64,000 nucleotides of DNA from Azonexus sp. (GTDB taxonomy: Bacteria; Pseudomonadota; Gammaproteobacteria; Burkholderiales; Rhodocyclaceae), in the NCBI RefSeq assembly GCF_023150235.1, contig NZ_JAKLLH010000016.1, positions 1 through 64,000 of the forward strand, read 5' to 3'. Of the stretch, positions 1 to 8,191 are shown piece by piece. Numbering within the stretch: position 1 is the stretch's first letter; the number at the start of each line of letters is the position of its first letter. The translations under genes and the position numbers were made by a program. The notes below the pieces were generated by a model. It did no database searches. It worked only from the letters and a program-made list of their open reading frames with translations, and was not told the DNA's origin.

Positions 1-136
1 CCATCGGCTCGCAGATTACGATCCACGCTTCCTCCCCACACTCGGTCGCCCTCATGCAGTTGCGCTTCACTTCGTTCGCTGTGATCAACTTACGGCGGGA
101 CTTACACCCGCAGGAGTGCGCCCATGCTGGGCGCAC
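1..136 (-). mobile_element. 5' end of a group II intron (partial, probable class C)
   Basis: Read on the minus strand, the segment begins GTGCGCCCAGCATGGGCGCA, the conserved GUGYG-type start of bacterial group II introns. It continues with a GGGTGTAAGTCCCGCC stretch typical of domain I. The 5' splice junction is at position 136. The element runs off the left edge, so domains II-VI and any reverse transcriptase/maturase gene are outside the window. It lies one base beyond the T-tract of a rho-independent terminator, which is the known insertion preference of class C introns. Class C is inferred from that position, and the intron identity from the terminal sequence. A decayed intron fragment is the alternative. 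Confidence 0.72.
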
Positions 137-137
137 C

Positions 138-175
138 AAAAAAAAAAGGGGGACTGCCCCCGCAGCCCCCCTTTT
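138..175 (-). terminator. Rho-independent terminator of hemN
   Basis: On the minus strand an A-tract is followed by a GC-rich hairpin (GGGGG-CTGC stem, GGGG loop, GCAG-T-CCCCC with one bulge) and a run of ten T. It lies 27 bases after the hemN stop codon. The group II intron is inserted immediately after the T run. Confidence 0.85.
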
Positions 176-201
176 CCTCCCTACCCCCCAACAACAATCG
201 G

Positions 202-1605
202 TCAGATCACCTTCGAATAACGGGTGCGCTGACGGTCGGCCCGCAGATAGCGATCGAAGGCCATTGAAATCACGCGCACCAGCATGCGTCCCGGCGGTAG
301 AACGGTAATCCACTCGCGGTCGATCTTGACCAGGCCACCGCGCTCCAGCTCGCGCAGATCTTCGAGTTCGGCGGCGAAATATTTGTGGAAATCGATCAGG
401 TGAGCGCTTTCGATGCTTTCGATCGACAGCTCGAAGTGGCACATCAGCGCCTGGATGATCGAACGGCGCAGGATGTCGTCGGCGGTCAGCTCGATCCCTC
501 GAAACACCGGCAGCATCCCGGAGTCGAGGCGGTCGTAGTACTCGTCGAGCGTCTTCACGTTCTGGCTGTAGGTCGGCCCGACCTTGCTGATCGACGAGAT
601 GCCGAAGGACAGCATGTCGCAGTCGGCGTAGGTCGAATAGCCCTGGAAATTGCGGTGCAGGCGCCCTTGCCGCTGCGCCACGGCGAGCTCGTCGTCGGGC
701 TTGGCGAAGTGGTCCATGCCGATGAAGACATAACCGGCCTCGGTCAGCTTCTTGATCGCCAGCGCCAGGATCTGCAGCTTGCTGTCGGCCGACGGCAGGT
801 CGTCTTCGGCAATCCGCCGCTGCGGCTTGAACAGGCTGGGCAGGTGCGCATAGTTGTAGATCGACAGGCGATCCGGGTCCATCGCCAGCACCCGTTCCAG
901 GGTCCGGTTGAAGCCCATCACCGTCTGGTGCGGCAGGCCGTAGATCAGGTCCACCGAAATCGACTTGAAACCGTTGGCACGAGCCGCCTGGATCACGTTG
1001 GCGGTCTCTTCCTCGCTCTGGATGCGATTGACCGCCGCCTGAACGCGCTCGTCGAAATCCTGCACGCCGACGCTCATCCGGTTGAAGCCGAGTTCGCCGA
1101 GCAGCGCGACGGTCGCGGTATCGACCTTGCGCGGATCGACTTCAATCGAGAACTCGCCGCCCTCGAGCAGTTTGAAATGCTTGCGCGTTTCACCCATCAG
1201 CTGGCGCATTTCGTCGTGCGACAGGAAGGTCGGCGTACCGCCGCCCCAGTGCAGCTGAATCACCTCGTGCTCGCCTTCCGTACCTTCCAGCGCGGCACTC
1301 TGCAAGGCCAGTTCGCGGCCAAGATACTTCAGATACTTGGCGCTGCGCCCGTGATCCTTGGTGATGATCTTGTTGCAGGCGCAGTAGTAGCAGATGGTGT
1401 TGCAGAAAGGGATGTGGAAATACAACGACAAGGGCCGGCTGATGCCGCCGATGTTGCGTTTGCCCAGCCACAATTTGGCGGCATCGGAGTCGAATGCCTC
1501 GACGAAACGATCCGCGGTGGGGTAGGATGTGTAACGCGGTCCGTTGACGTCGAAACGACGGATGATTTCAGGATCGAAAACCAGATTTTCAGTGGCAAAA
1601 TTCAT
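202..1605 (-). CDS. hemN: Oxygen-independent coproporphyrinogen III oxidase HemN
   Basis: 467 residues, the usual length for HemN. It catalyses oxidative decarboxylation of coproporphyrinogen III to protoporphyrinogen IX in the cytoplasm without oxygen, for anaerobic heme synthesis. The radical-SAM cluster motif C-X3-C-X2-C is at Cys68, Cys72 and Cys75 with the extra Cys77 (context FCNTICYYCACNK), and a GGGTPT SAM-binding glycine motif follows. The N-terminal RYTSYPTA stretch is typical of true HemN and argues against HemW. It is divergent from fnr, and a perfect FNR-type site is centred about 62 bp upstream of its ATG, which fits anaerobic activation. A terminator follows the gene. Confidence 0.96.
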   Translation of the reverse strand: MNFATENLVFDPEIIRRFDVNGPRYTSYPTADRFVEAFDSDAAKLWLGKRNIGGISRPLSLYFHIPFCNTICYYCACNKIITKDHGRSAKYLKYLGRELALQSAALEGTEGEHEVIQLHWGGGTPTFLSHDEMRQLMGETRKHFKLLEGGEFSIEVDPRKVDTATVALLGELGFNRMSVGVQDFDERVQAAVNRIQSEEETANVIQAARANGFKSISVDLIYGLPHQTVMGFNRTLERVLAMDPDRLSIYNYAHLPSLFKPQRRIAEDDLPSADSKLQILALAIKKLTEAGYVFIGMDHFAKPDDELAVAQRQGRLHRNFQGYSTYADCDMLSFGISSISKVGPTYSQNVKTLDEYYDRLDSGMLPVFRGIELTADDILRRSIIQALMCHFELSIESIESAHLIDFHKYFAAELEDLRELERGGLVKIDREWITVLPPGRMLVRVISMAFDRYLRADRQRTRYSKVI

Positions 1606-1660
1606 TGAGCGTGGCGCCTTACTTTTTGCGGCATTATGTTCGGAAGGTCGATTTCAACGA

Positions 1661-1674
1661 TTGACTTGGATCAA
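1661..1674. promoter_or_regulatory. FNR box between hemN and fnr
   Basis: TTGACTTGGATCAA matches the FNR consensus TTGAT-N4-ATCAA at nine of ten positions. Its centre is about 62 bp upstream of the hemN ATG, a good distance for class II activation of a transcript with a short leader. It ends only 17 bp before the fnr ATG, where binding would repress fnr (autoregulation). The regulatory roles are inferred from position. Confidence 0.85.
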
Positions 1675-1691
1675 TCGATTGCAGGTTGCGT

Positions 1692-2432
1692 ATGGGTCAG
1701 CATAAACTGAGTGACGAAGTATCCCTCGCGGTCATCAAAAAGGCCTGTTCCAACTGCAATTTGCGCGAGCTGTGTCTGCCGCTGTGCCTGTCGCGGGAGG
1801 AAATGCTGCGACTCGACGATTTGGTATCGACACGACGGCGTGTCCGGCGTGGCGACCACCTCTATCGTGCAGGCGAAGAATTCGACGCCATCTACGCCAT
1901 TCGTAGCGGTTTTTTCAAAACCGGCGTCTTGCTCTCCGACGGTCGCGATCAGGTGACCGGCTTCCAGATGGCTGGCGAATTGCTGGGACTCGATGGTATC
2001 AGCACCGAGCGCCATACCTGCAACGCCATTGCCCTGGAAGACAGCGAGGTGTGCGCGATTCCCTTCTCGCGCCTGGAGTCGCTGTCGCGTGAGATCCATA
2101 CCCTGCAACACCATTTTCACAAGGTGATGAGCCGTGAAATCGTGCGCGACCACGGGGTGATGATGCTGCTTGGCACAATGCGTGCCGAGGAACGTCTCGC
2201 CGCCTTCCTGCTCAATCTGTCGCAACGCTTCACCGCCCGTGGCTTCTCGCCCTCGGAGTTTTACCTGCGGATGACACGCGAGGAAATCGGCAGCTACCTC
2301 GGATTGAAGCTGGAAACTGTTTCGCGCGCTTTCTCCCGCTTTCAGGAAGAAGGCCATATCGCCGTGCAGCAGAAGCACATTCGTATCCTCAATGTTGCCG
2401 GACTGAAGAGCTTGATGCACCCATCGCACTGA
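1692..2432 (+). CDS. fnr: Oxygen-sensing transcriptional regulator of the FNR family
   Basis: 246 residues with ATG at 1692; an in-frame TTG two codons earlier is less likely. It is a CRP/FNR-type global anaerobic regulator. The N-terminal cysteines Cys19, Cys22 and Cys28 plus Cys121 (context SEVCAIPF) match the four [4Fe-4S] ligands of E. coli FNR, so it should sense oxygen directly. The central cyclic-nucleotide-binding-like beta roll is followed by a C-terminal helix-turn-helix; the recognition segment ETVSRAFSRF is the FNR signature for TTGAT half-sites. It is transcribed away from hemN, and the FNR box overlaps its expected promoter. Several genes in this window carry matching sites. Confidence 0.95.
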   Translation: MGQHKLSDEVSLAVIKKACSNCNLRELCLPLCLSREEMLRLDDLVSTRRRVRRGDHLYRAGEEFDAIYAIRSGFFKTGVLLSDGRDQVTGFQMAGELLGLDGISTERHTCNAIALEDSEVCAIPFSRLESLSREIHTLQHHFHKVMSREIVRDHGVMMLLGTMRAEERLAAFLLNLSQRFTARGFSPSEFYLRMTREEIGSYLGLKLETVSRAFSRFQEEGHIAVQQKHIRILNVAGLKSLMHPSH

Positions 2433-2455
2433 ACGGCAATGCGGGCTTCCGGATT

Positions 2456-2836
2456 TCAGTTCCAGGGCCAGGGGTTGCGGCTGAAGGCAACGCTGACGAT
2501 GTAGGCGTAGGCAACAATGGCGAGAAGGAAAAAAACTGCTCGCGCCCTGCGCGTGCGAGCTCTTTTGAGCGCCAGTGCCCCGAGCACGATGTAGGCAAGC
2601 AAGCCGAAAAATTTTGCCGTCAGCCAGTCGAGTAGAAAAGGGTACTGGCTACTGAGCCAGGCCAGCAGCAAAGCACTTCCCAGAAGCAGGCTATCGACCA
2701 GATGCGGCAGAATGCGCGTCAGTCGGTGCGCCAGCAACGGTGAGCCGGACAACATCCAGTATCCGCGCAAGAAGAAGCCGATCCCGCTGAAAACGACACA
2801 GCCGACATGCACGTATTTGAGCAGCCAATAGCTCAT
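2456..2836 (-). CDS. SirB2 family small membrane protein
   Basis: 126 residues with four predicted membrane helices. It begins MSYWLLKYVHVGCVVFSGIG, which fits the SirB2 family (YWLLKxxHxxxxxxS...R). The ATG overlaps the stop of the upstream gene as ATGA (2833-2836), so translation is probably coupled. It is the last gene of a four-gene leftward operon that starts with a hemerythrin. The family has no firmly established biochemical role. Its conserved histidines near helix ends could bind heme or metal, but that is speculation. Confidence 0.8.
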   Translation of the reverse strand: MSYWLLKYVHVGCVVFSGIGFFLRGYWMLSGSPLLAHRLTRILPHLVDSLLLGSALLLAWLSSQYPFLLDWLTAKFFGLLAYIVLGALALKRARTRRARAVFFLLAIVAYAYIVSVAFSRNPWPWN

Positions 2837-4134
2837 ACCGCCTCCGAAAAGTGCTCGGCGATCCGACGCAGATGCTCGCGATAACGCCGCAACGCACGAA
2901 ACAGGTTCCAGGCCAGCATTCCCATCGCGATGGCAAACAATGCCCCTGCCGGACGAGCCAGCCAGGCTGGGAAAAACACCGCCAGGATCAGGCTTGCCAT
3001 GGCAAACAGATACAGACGCCATTGGCGCAGGTTTTCTTCCTCGGGCAGCAACTTCCCCATGCTTGGAGCCGTCAGCTTGCCGCGCCCCGCACTTTGCAGA
3101 TGCATCCAGCCGAGAAAAGGAACGATCTTGTAAAGCATGCCGGTAATCAGTGCGACGAATGTGCCGGGCAAGAGCAGGATGCCGATCAAAACCGGCCACC
3201 CCGGCCAGGAGAAGGCATCCGGAAGGGCATTCACGGTCAACACCAGCAGCAAGGCAAAAAGGCCGCAACCCAAACCGCTCTGCCAGAAACGGTAGATTGC
3301 ATCCGGGCGCGCTCGCCGACGTTTGGTCTGCAGATACATGGTCTGCGCAACGAAGGCCAGACCCAAGCCAGCGGCGCACTGCTTTCCGAGCAAAACCAGA
3401 GGGGGCAACGCAAAAATTTCGCCGGCGGACCAGAGCAACAGGGCGGCACTCATCGCGGGCGCAAAATACCAGCCCGAGCGCGCCTGATATGCCGGCGTCA
3501 GTTGAAACATCGGCACGACCACATAGGCCACGGCGGCCAGCAGCACCGTTGACCATGCTCCCAGCGCCCAGCCGGCATGGAGATTGGTCAACTCGGGCAG
3601 GGGCCAGGCCCAGCCGTGCGCCAAGGCCAGGGCCAGGGCGCCACCAAGGAGCAGGCTGACGCTCAAGGCCAGCAAGGCAATTTTCAGCCCCGCCACGGTC
3701 GGACTGGTTGACGGCGCCGACCACAACGCCCTCCCCGCGCTAGCGAGAAACAGGAGACCGCCGCTCAGCAAGAGCAGTGTTGCCACTTGCAGCAACTGCT
3801 GCTCCCCCGAGGCGAAACCACCGGCCAGTGCCAGCACACCGAAAGTGAGCAACGGGTGCAGGAGGCGCGCCAGCAGGAGCGGTGAACGCAGGCTGGCACC
3901 GGCAACCACCGGCAGGATCTGGATCAAGGCTCCCAGCATCACCATCAGCATGAAGCCCACCGTCAGGAGATGGGTCAGCGCGAGCGCACCGGGGTGCCAG
4001 CGCGACAACAGCAAGTCTCCCCCCTCCCAGAGCAGCAGCAAGCCGGCCAGTGCTGCCAGCAAGGGCGCGGTGATGAAAAAACGCAAGGGTGCGGTGAACG
4101 GCGGGGCATTCTCGAACGACAACAGCGCCTGCAT
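2833..4134 (-). CDS. Polytopic membrane protein resembling NnrS / heme-copper oxidase subunit I folds
   Basis: 433 residues, about 12 hydrophobic segments and very few charged residues. An early motif with His in a membrane helix followed by a GALIQILPVVAG segment recalls the heme-binding helices of cytochrome oxidase subunit I-like and NnrS-like proteins, which are linked to nitric oxide and denitrification stress. I do not see a full set of oxidase heme and copper ligands, so it is probably not an oxidase. It lies 15 bp downstream of the DUF2249 gene and overlaps the SirB2 gene, so it belongs to the hemerythrin operon. The assignment rests on hydropathy and short motifs only. Confidence 0.65.
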   Translation of the reverse strand: MQALLSFENAPPFTAPLRFFITAPLLAALAGLLLLWEGGDLLLSRWHPGALALTHLLTVGFMLMVMLGALIQILPVVAGASLRSPLLLARLLHPLLTFGVLALAGGFASGEQQLLQVATLLLLSGGLLFLASAGRALWSAPSTSPTVAGLKIALLALSVSLLLGGALALALAHGWAWPLPELTNLHAGWALGAWSTVLLAAVAYVVVPMFQLTPAYQARSGWYFAPAMSAALLLWSAGEIFALPPLVLLGKQCAAGLGLAFVAQTMYLQTKRRRARPDAIYRFWQSGLGCGLFALLLVLTVNALPDAFSWPGWPVLIGILLLPGTFVALITGMLYKIVPFLGWMHLQSAGRGKLTAPSMGKLLPEEENLRQWRLYLFAMASLILAVFFPAWLARPAGALFAIAMGMLAWNLFRALRRYREHLRRIAEHFSEAV

Positions 4135-4149
4135 GAAATCCGTCCCCGC

Positions 4150-4383
4150 TCAGCGCGTGATCAAAATCTCGAAAGTACCGTCCGGCAACAGTTCGGTTTC
4201 ATAGGCATGGCCGTTCTGGCGCAAAGCCTTGTAGAGCGGGTGCGGCTCGCGAAACAGCAGCAGGAGCATTTTTTCGCCGACCTTCAGCGTGTCGAGCATT
4301 TCCATGGTTTGGACGAAAGGCTCCGGCGGCTCCATGTAGCGAGCGTCGACGACATGCGGGGTCTTGGGGTGTGTCATGCTCAT
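4150..4383 (-). CDS. DUF2249 domain protein
   Basis: 77 residues covering one DUF2249 domain, recognised from the DARYMEPPEPF and FREPHPLYKAL stretches. DUF2249 proteins are small, SirA/TusA-like in fold, and commonly sit beside hemerythrins, NnrS and denitrification genes; no reaction is established. The start at 4383 is preferred because ATGA overlaps the hemerythrin stop; a second in-frame ATG at 4377 is possible. The context suggests a role in nitrogen-oxide or redox response. Confidence 0.8.
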   Translation of the reverse strand: MSMTHPKTPHVVDARYMEPPEPFVQTMEMLDTLKVGEKMLLLLFREPHPLYKALRQNGHAYETELLPDGTFEILITR

Positions 4384-4826
4384 TCGCCAGCCAGTTCGCT
4401 TTCCAGACGTGGCAGCAATTCGGGAAGCTCTTCCGAGAGATGCTGGTCGCACATCGGATAGAGCATGTTCTCTTCCTTCATGTTGTGCTGCTGCATCATG
4501 ATCAGCAAGGTCTCGGCAACGCCAAGGTATTCATCGGTATCACCGGAAGAGAGCGCCGTACCCGCCTCGTCGAAGAGTGCGCGCATTTGGGTGTGCTCCA
4601 TGCGCATCACCTGGGTCGGACCCATCGTCATCCCGGTCTTGGCTTCGAAGGTCGGGAAGAGGGTTTTTTCCTCACTGGCGAAGTGTGCCAGCGTTGCCTG
4701 GCGGAAATGAGCAAAGGCGGCCTGAGCGGCCTCGAGCTTGCCCTGGCCGATCGCCTGCTCGGCGTCGGCAAAGAAATCGTCACACCGACGGTGATCGTCG
4801 GTCATCAGGTTGCGGATGGTAGTCAT
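4380..4826 (-). CDS. Hemerythrin HHE-domain protein
   Basis: 148 residues, a four-helix hemerythrin-like protein. Likely di-iron ligands are His12 (DDHRR), the HFASEE histidine and glutamate, EHTQMR and HNMKEE, spaced as in the HHE family. Such proteins bind oxygen or nitric oxide or protect iron centres. It is the first gene of the leftward operon hemerythrin-DUF2249-membrane protein-SirB2, with overlapping starts throughout. A palindromic FNR/DNR-type site lies 61-74 bp upstream of the ATG, suggesting induction under low oxygen or by nitric oxide. Confidence 0.88.
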   Translation of the reverse strand: MTTIRNLMTDDHRRCDDFFADAEQAIGQGKLEAAQAAFAHFRQATLAHFASEEKTLFPTFEAKTGMTMGPTQVMRMEHTQMRALFDEAGTALSSGDTDEYLGVAETLLIMMQQHNMKEENMLYPMCDQHLSEELPELLPRLESELAGE

Positions 4827-4886
4827 TGGAATTCACAGCCTCGGAAACAGGTTTCCGATTGTCGGCGCGACCCTGCCTCTCACGCC

Positions 4887-4900
4887 TTGACAGCCGTCAA
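4887..4900. promoter_or_regulatory. FNR/DNR-type site upstream of the hemerythrin operon
   Basis: TTGACAGCCGTCAA is a perfect inverted repeat TTGAC-N4-GTCAA, within the range bound by FNR, DNR and NNR regulators. Its centre is about 67 bp before the hemerythrin ATG. The GTCAA arm is closer to the NO-responsive DNR/NNR type than to a strict FNR site. Confidence 0.65.
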
Positions 4901-4954
4901 ATCGATGAAATTAGCCCGTCGACCGTGAATGAGGCCAGACGGGCTCCAGCAGGC

Positions 4955-5695
4955 TCAATACTGGACGATACCAACCTGGAGTTCATCGAACCAGTTGATG
5001 AAACGCTGCACATCCGCACCGCGATAGATAGCTCCGTGCTGCGGGCAAAGCATGTCGATGCCGAGTTGTGAAACCCGTTCGCACCAACGCCGCTTGGCGT
5101 CGTTGGAGCCCATCCAGCGGCGATGAAAGCCCTCGGCATGGCGGATGTGGGTATCGAACTTTTCGACGAACAGACCTTCTTCACCGGCGGGCAGAACGGC
5201 AGCACCGACATCGCCGCTGAACAAGATTTTGGCTTGCCTGTCGTAGAGATGGAAATTGCCCGAGGAGTGCAGGTAGTGAGCCGGAATGGCCCGCAGAGGC
5301 AGGCCGTTGAGGGAAATGTCCATTCCCTCGTCGGGGATCGGGATGAAAGTATCGGAATTGCCGCCGAAATGCGGAATGAAACCTGCCCACAGCCAACTGA
5401 CGTAGCAGCGCATTTCGGGGTTGAATTCAAGCCACAGGGCCAGCGATGAACAAGTATCCGGATCCTGGTGCGAGGCGAAGATGGCGCTCAGTGCCGAAGG
5501 ATCGAACTCGGAAGACAAGGCGGAAAACACGGCAGGAAAAATCTCCGCCCCGCCGGGATCGAGCAACAGCCCCTGCTTGCCGTTGACCACCAGATATTCG
5601 TTGGTGTCGATCAGATAACCCGGGCGGTCCTGATCGCGGACAATGGCAAGCCATTTGTGGCTGCCATCCTGATAAATGGTTTCTGTTTTTTTCAT
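4955..5695 (-). CDS. Oxygen-binding di-iron protein (ODP), metallo-beta-lactamase fold
   Basis: 246 residues, matching the N-terminal di-iron domain of flavodiiron proteins but with no flavodoxin domain. Probable iron ligands are His76, Asp78, Asp80 (motif HQDPD), His143, Asp162 (GD) and His220 (PQHG). The usual second histidine of the HxExDH motif is replaced by Thr81. Stand-alone proteins of this kind (ODP of spirochaetes) bind oxygen stably and signal to the chemotaxis kinase CheA instead of reducing oxygen. The gene lies 22 bp downstream of a chemoreceptor-tip-like gene, supporting a sensory role. A detoxifying reductase is the alternative. The start at 5695 has an upstream GGAAAGGG. Confidence 0.85.
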   Translation of the reverse strand: MKKTETIYQDGSHKWLAIVRDQDRPGYLIDTNEYLVVNGKQGLLLDPGGAEIFPAVFSALSSEFDPSALSAIFASHQDPDTCSSLALWLEFNPEMRCYVSWLWAGFIPHFGGNSDTFIPIPDEGMDISLNGLPLRAIPAHYLHSSGNFHLYDRQAKILFSGDVGAAVLPAGEEGLFVEKFDTHIRHAEGFHRRWMGSNDAKRRWCERVSQLGIDMLCPQHGAIYRGADVQRFINWFDELQVGIVQY

Positions 5696-5717
5696 TTTTT
5701 CATCCCTTTCCGGGCAA

Positions 5718-6341
5718 TCAGCGAGCAGTCACGAAGGTTGATCGGCGCAAGGATTCCAGCGAGTTGCGGATTTCCTCGACGATGCCGTCGAACTCCCCCG
5801 AAACCTGGGCCAGGGCCCCGGCGAATCCCTGCCCATAGGCAGCCTCGATCTTGGCCGACTTGGCGAGAACCCCACCCAGCTCGACCATCTGGAAAGCGTC
5901 CTCAAGTGCCCGCTTCAGCTGCCTGCGCAATAACTGGAACTTGGCCTGGTGCCGATGATTCTCATCCTCGCAACGTGCCAGCGCCGCGCCAGCGGGAGAA
6001 TTCGGCGCCATCCGTGCCGCTTCGCGCAGAAGGCGGGTACGACGAACGTTTTTCAGGGTCACGGAGACCTCGCCGACACTCGAATGAATCAACTCGGTCA
6101 AGGTCAGCATGCAGGTTCGCAGGTCCTGGGAAAAAACACGCAACTCGTTCGACAGCACGCCGAAGCCGAGAGCGGCCGTTCCCGCCCGCTTGGCGAGAAA
6201 AATCGCATTCAGCGCCATGATGTTGATCTTGAAGGCGACATTGACAACAGACTTGATTTCCTCGTTGATACGCACGATACGCAACAGGTCGGTGCCCGCG
6301 GTCGACACGTCCCCTCTTGCCACTGACAATCCTGTGCTCAT
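5718..6341 (-). CDS. Soluble chemoreceptor-tip-like protein (degenerate MCP signalling domain)
   Basis: 207 residues with no signal peptide or membrane helix and mostly helical. Residues 26-74 (INEEI...NIMALNAIFLAKRAG...GFGVLSNELRVFS) resemble the conserved hairpin tip of methyl-accepting chemotaxis proteins (I..IA.QTNLLALNAAIEAARAGE..GFAVVA.EVR.LA). Key positions have changed: AAIEAA reads AIFLAK, and the glutamate after RAG is missing. The C-terminal part is long and helical with no sensor domain. It sits directly upstream of the di-iron ODP gene, so the pair may form an oxygen-sensing unit in which ODP is the sensor and this protein contacts CheA/CheW. It could instead be a non-signalling scaffold. 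Confidence 0.7.
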   Translation of the reverse strand: MSTGLSVARGDVSTAGTDLLRIVRINEEIKSVVNVAFKINIMALNAIFLAKRAGTAALGFGVLSNELRVFSQDLRTCMLTLTELIHSSVGEVSVTLKNVRRTRLLREAARMAPNSPAGAALARCEDENHRHQAKFQLLRRQLKRALEDAFQMVELGGVLAKSAKIEAAYGQGFAGALAQVSGEFDGIVEEIRNSLESLRRSTFVTAR

Positions 6342-6445
6342 AGCAGAACTTTCCCAATTGCTTTCCGAAGCAGGCGGTAATTTAGCAATTCAGGCCGCGA
6401 AGGCATAGTGAAAAACCCCGTGCCGGCAAGAAAAAACCGTGAAAA

Positions 6446-8191
6446 TCATTTTTCCCGCACATAATCGCCGGGTGCATCGGCCAGTGCCGGGTAGCGGGCA
6501 TTCGCTGCCGGATAGGGATCGACCAACGCTCCCGTGCGCTCGCCCAACCATTGCGTCCAGTCTTCCCACCAGGTTCCCGCCTTCTTCTCGGCACGAGCCA
6601 GCCAATGCTCCCAGTGTTCGTTGCGCTCGGGCTCGGCAATTCGATAGGCCCGCTTGGGCGGATTGGCCGGCGGATTGACGATGCCGAGAATGTGACCGGA
6701 AGTCGACAGTACGAAGCGTACCGGAGCGGCGACATTGACGTACTTGCGGATACGGTAGCACTGCTTCCACGGCGCGATATGGTCGTCTTCGGCAGTGACT
6801 GCATACAGCGGCTGAACAATGCGGTCGAGGTCGATTGCTTCGCCGGCAAGGCTCAAGCGATCGCGCTTGATCAGGTTGTTGTGCAGATACATTTCACGCA
6901 GGTAAAAAGCGTGCATCGCCTGCGGCATGCGCGTCGCATCCATGTTCCAGAACAGGACATCGAACGGCGGCAAAGGCTCGCCCAGCAGATAGCTGTGCAC
7001 CCAGTAATGCCAGATCAGGCCATTCGAGCGCAGCATGCGGAAAGACATGGCCATCTCGCCGCCGTCGAGATAGCCTTTCTTGGCCATCGATTCTTCCAGC
7101 GCTCCGATGCAGGCTTCGTCGATGAAAACATCGATATCGCCCGGATGTGAAAAATCGGTCAGGGTGGTAAACAACGTCCAGTGTGCAACCGGCATCTGTT
7201 CCGGTGGGAAATGCCGATTGGCCCAGGCCATGTAGCTTGTTACCAGCGTGCCGCCAATGCAGTAGCCGACCAGGTGCACCTGCTCCACCGCACAGAATTC
7301 GCGGACCACCCGCAGCACTTCGTTCACGCCTTCGAGCAGATAGTCGTCGAAACGGACATCGGACATCTCTACGTCCGGATTCTTCCAGCTCGTGATGAAG
7401 ACCGAGAACCCCTGATCGGTCAGGTATTTGACCATGCTCTTCCTGGCGGTGAGATCGAGGATGTAGAACTTGTTGATCCAGGGCGTGACGATCACGAGCG
7501 GCATGGCCCTCACCTTGTCGGTGCTCGGCTCGTAATGGATCAGTTCCAGCAGGCGATTGCGGAAGACGACCTTGCCCACCGTCGTTGCCAGGTCCTTGCC
7601 GATCTCGAAGGCATCGGGCTCGACCATCAGGATGTTCTTTGCCTGCAGATCGCGCTGAAAATTCTCCCATCCTCGGCGCAAGCTCTCACCCTGTGTCTCG
7701 ACGCAACGCTCCATCGCTACCGGGTTGAGCCAGAAGAAATTGGTCGGAGCGACCAGGTTCAGCCATTTGCGCAGCCAGAACGCAGCCCGGCGCCGCTCCT
7801 TGTCGGAAAGGCCGGGAGTCTCGAAAAACATGTCCTGCAAGCGGTGGGTAAAAGCGAGGTACCACTCTTTGATGATGTCCCAACTCGCCGAGTCGGTCCA
7901 GACCGGTGCCGAAAAACGCGCATCGTCGGCGTTCGGCGCGATGACATCAACCGAAGGCAGGCCCATCGCCCGCCGAGCCACGTGTGCCTGCAGGGCGAGC
8001 AGATCGCCGGAAAGCCCGTTGACTGCCCGCGCCAGTTCCTGCGGGTGCAAGGCCCAGGCCATCCAGGCATTGACCAAGGAGGTCGTGACCCCGAAAGGGT
8101 CGAGGCTTTTGCCAACGGCGCGGCCGATGTTTTCCAGCGAGCTCATGCCCGCAGGATCGTGATCGCCGGAAGTGTCGTGATTGCCGAACAT
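6446..8191 (-). CDS. phaC: Class I poly(3-hydroxyalkanoate) synthase PhaC
   Basis: 581 residues from the ATG at 8191, which has AGGTG seven bases upstream; a GTG at 8209 would add six residues. It polymerises (R)-3-hydroxyacyl-CoA, mainly hydroxybutyryl-CoA, on carbon-storage granules. The lipase-like box GYCIGG carries the catalytic cysteine (about residue 311). The downstream catalytic Asp (AEDDHIAP) and His (SGHILG) are visible, as is the N-terminal PhaC domain (FFWLNP). No phaA, phaB, phasin or phaR gene is adjacent. Confidence 0.95.
   Translation of the reverse strand: MFGNHDTSGDHDPAGMSSLENIGRAVGKSLDPFGVTTSLVNAWMAWALHPQELARAVNGLSGDLLALQAHVARRAMGLPSVDVIAPNADDARFSAPVWTDSASWDIIKEWYLAFTHRLQDMFFETPGLSDKERRRAAFWLRKWLNLVAPTNFFWLNPVAMERCVETQGESLRRGWENFQRDLQAKNILMVEPDAFEIGKDLATTVGKVVFRNRLLELIHYEPSTDKVRAMPLVIVTPWINKFYILDLTARKSMVKYLTDQGFSVFITSWKNPDVEMSDVRFDDYLLEGVNEVLRVVREFCAVEQVHLVGYCIGGTLVTSYMAWANRHFPPEQMPVAHWTLFTTLTDFSHPGDIDVFIDEACIGALEESMAKKGYLDGGEMAMSFRMLRSNGLIWHYWVHSYLLGEPLPPFDVLFWNMDATRMPQAMHAFYLREMYLHNNLIKRDRLSLAGEAIDLDRIVQPLYAVTAEDDHIAPWKQCYRIRKYVNVAAPVRFVLSTSGHILGIVNPPANPPKRAYRIAEPERNEHWEHWLARAEKKAGTWWEDWTQWLGERTGALVDPYPAANARYPALADAPGDYVREK

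Noticed and set aside
385-1608. 407-codon rightward frame opposite hemN
   Set aside because: It is an antisense shadow of a clearly identified gene with no family motif, as are the long frames opposite hoxF, nrdJ, the RND permease and deaD.
2840-3724. Long N-terminal extension of the SirB2 frame
   Set aside because: The upstream part of this frame overlaps the polytopic membrane protein gene and reads as non-hydrophobic Arg/Ala-rich sequence; the ATG at 2836 in the ATGA overlap is the sensible start.
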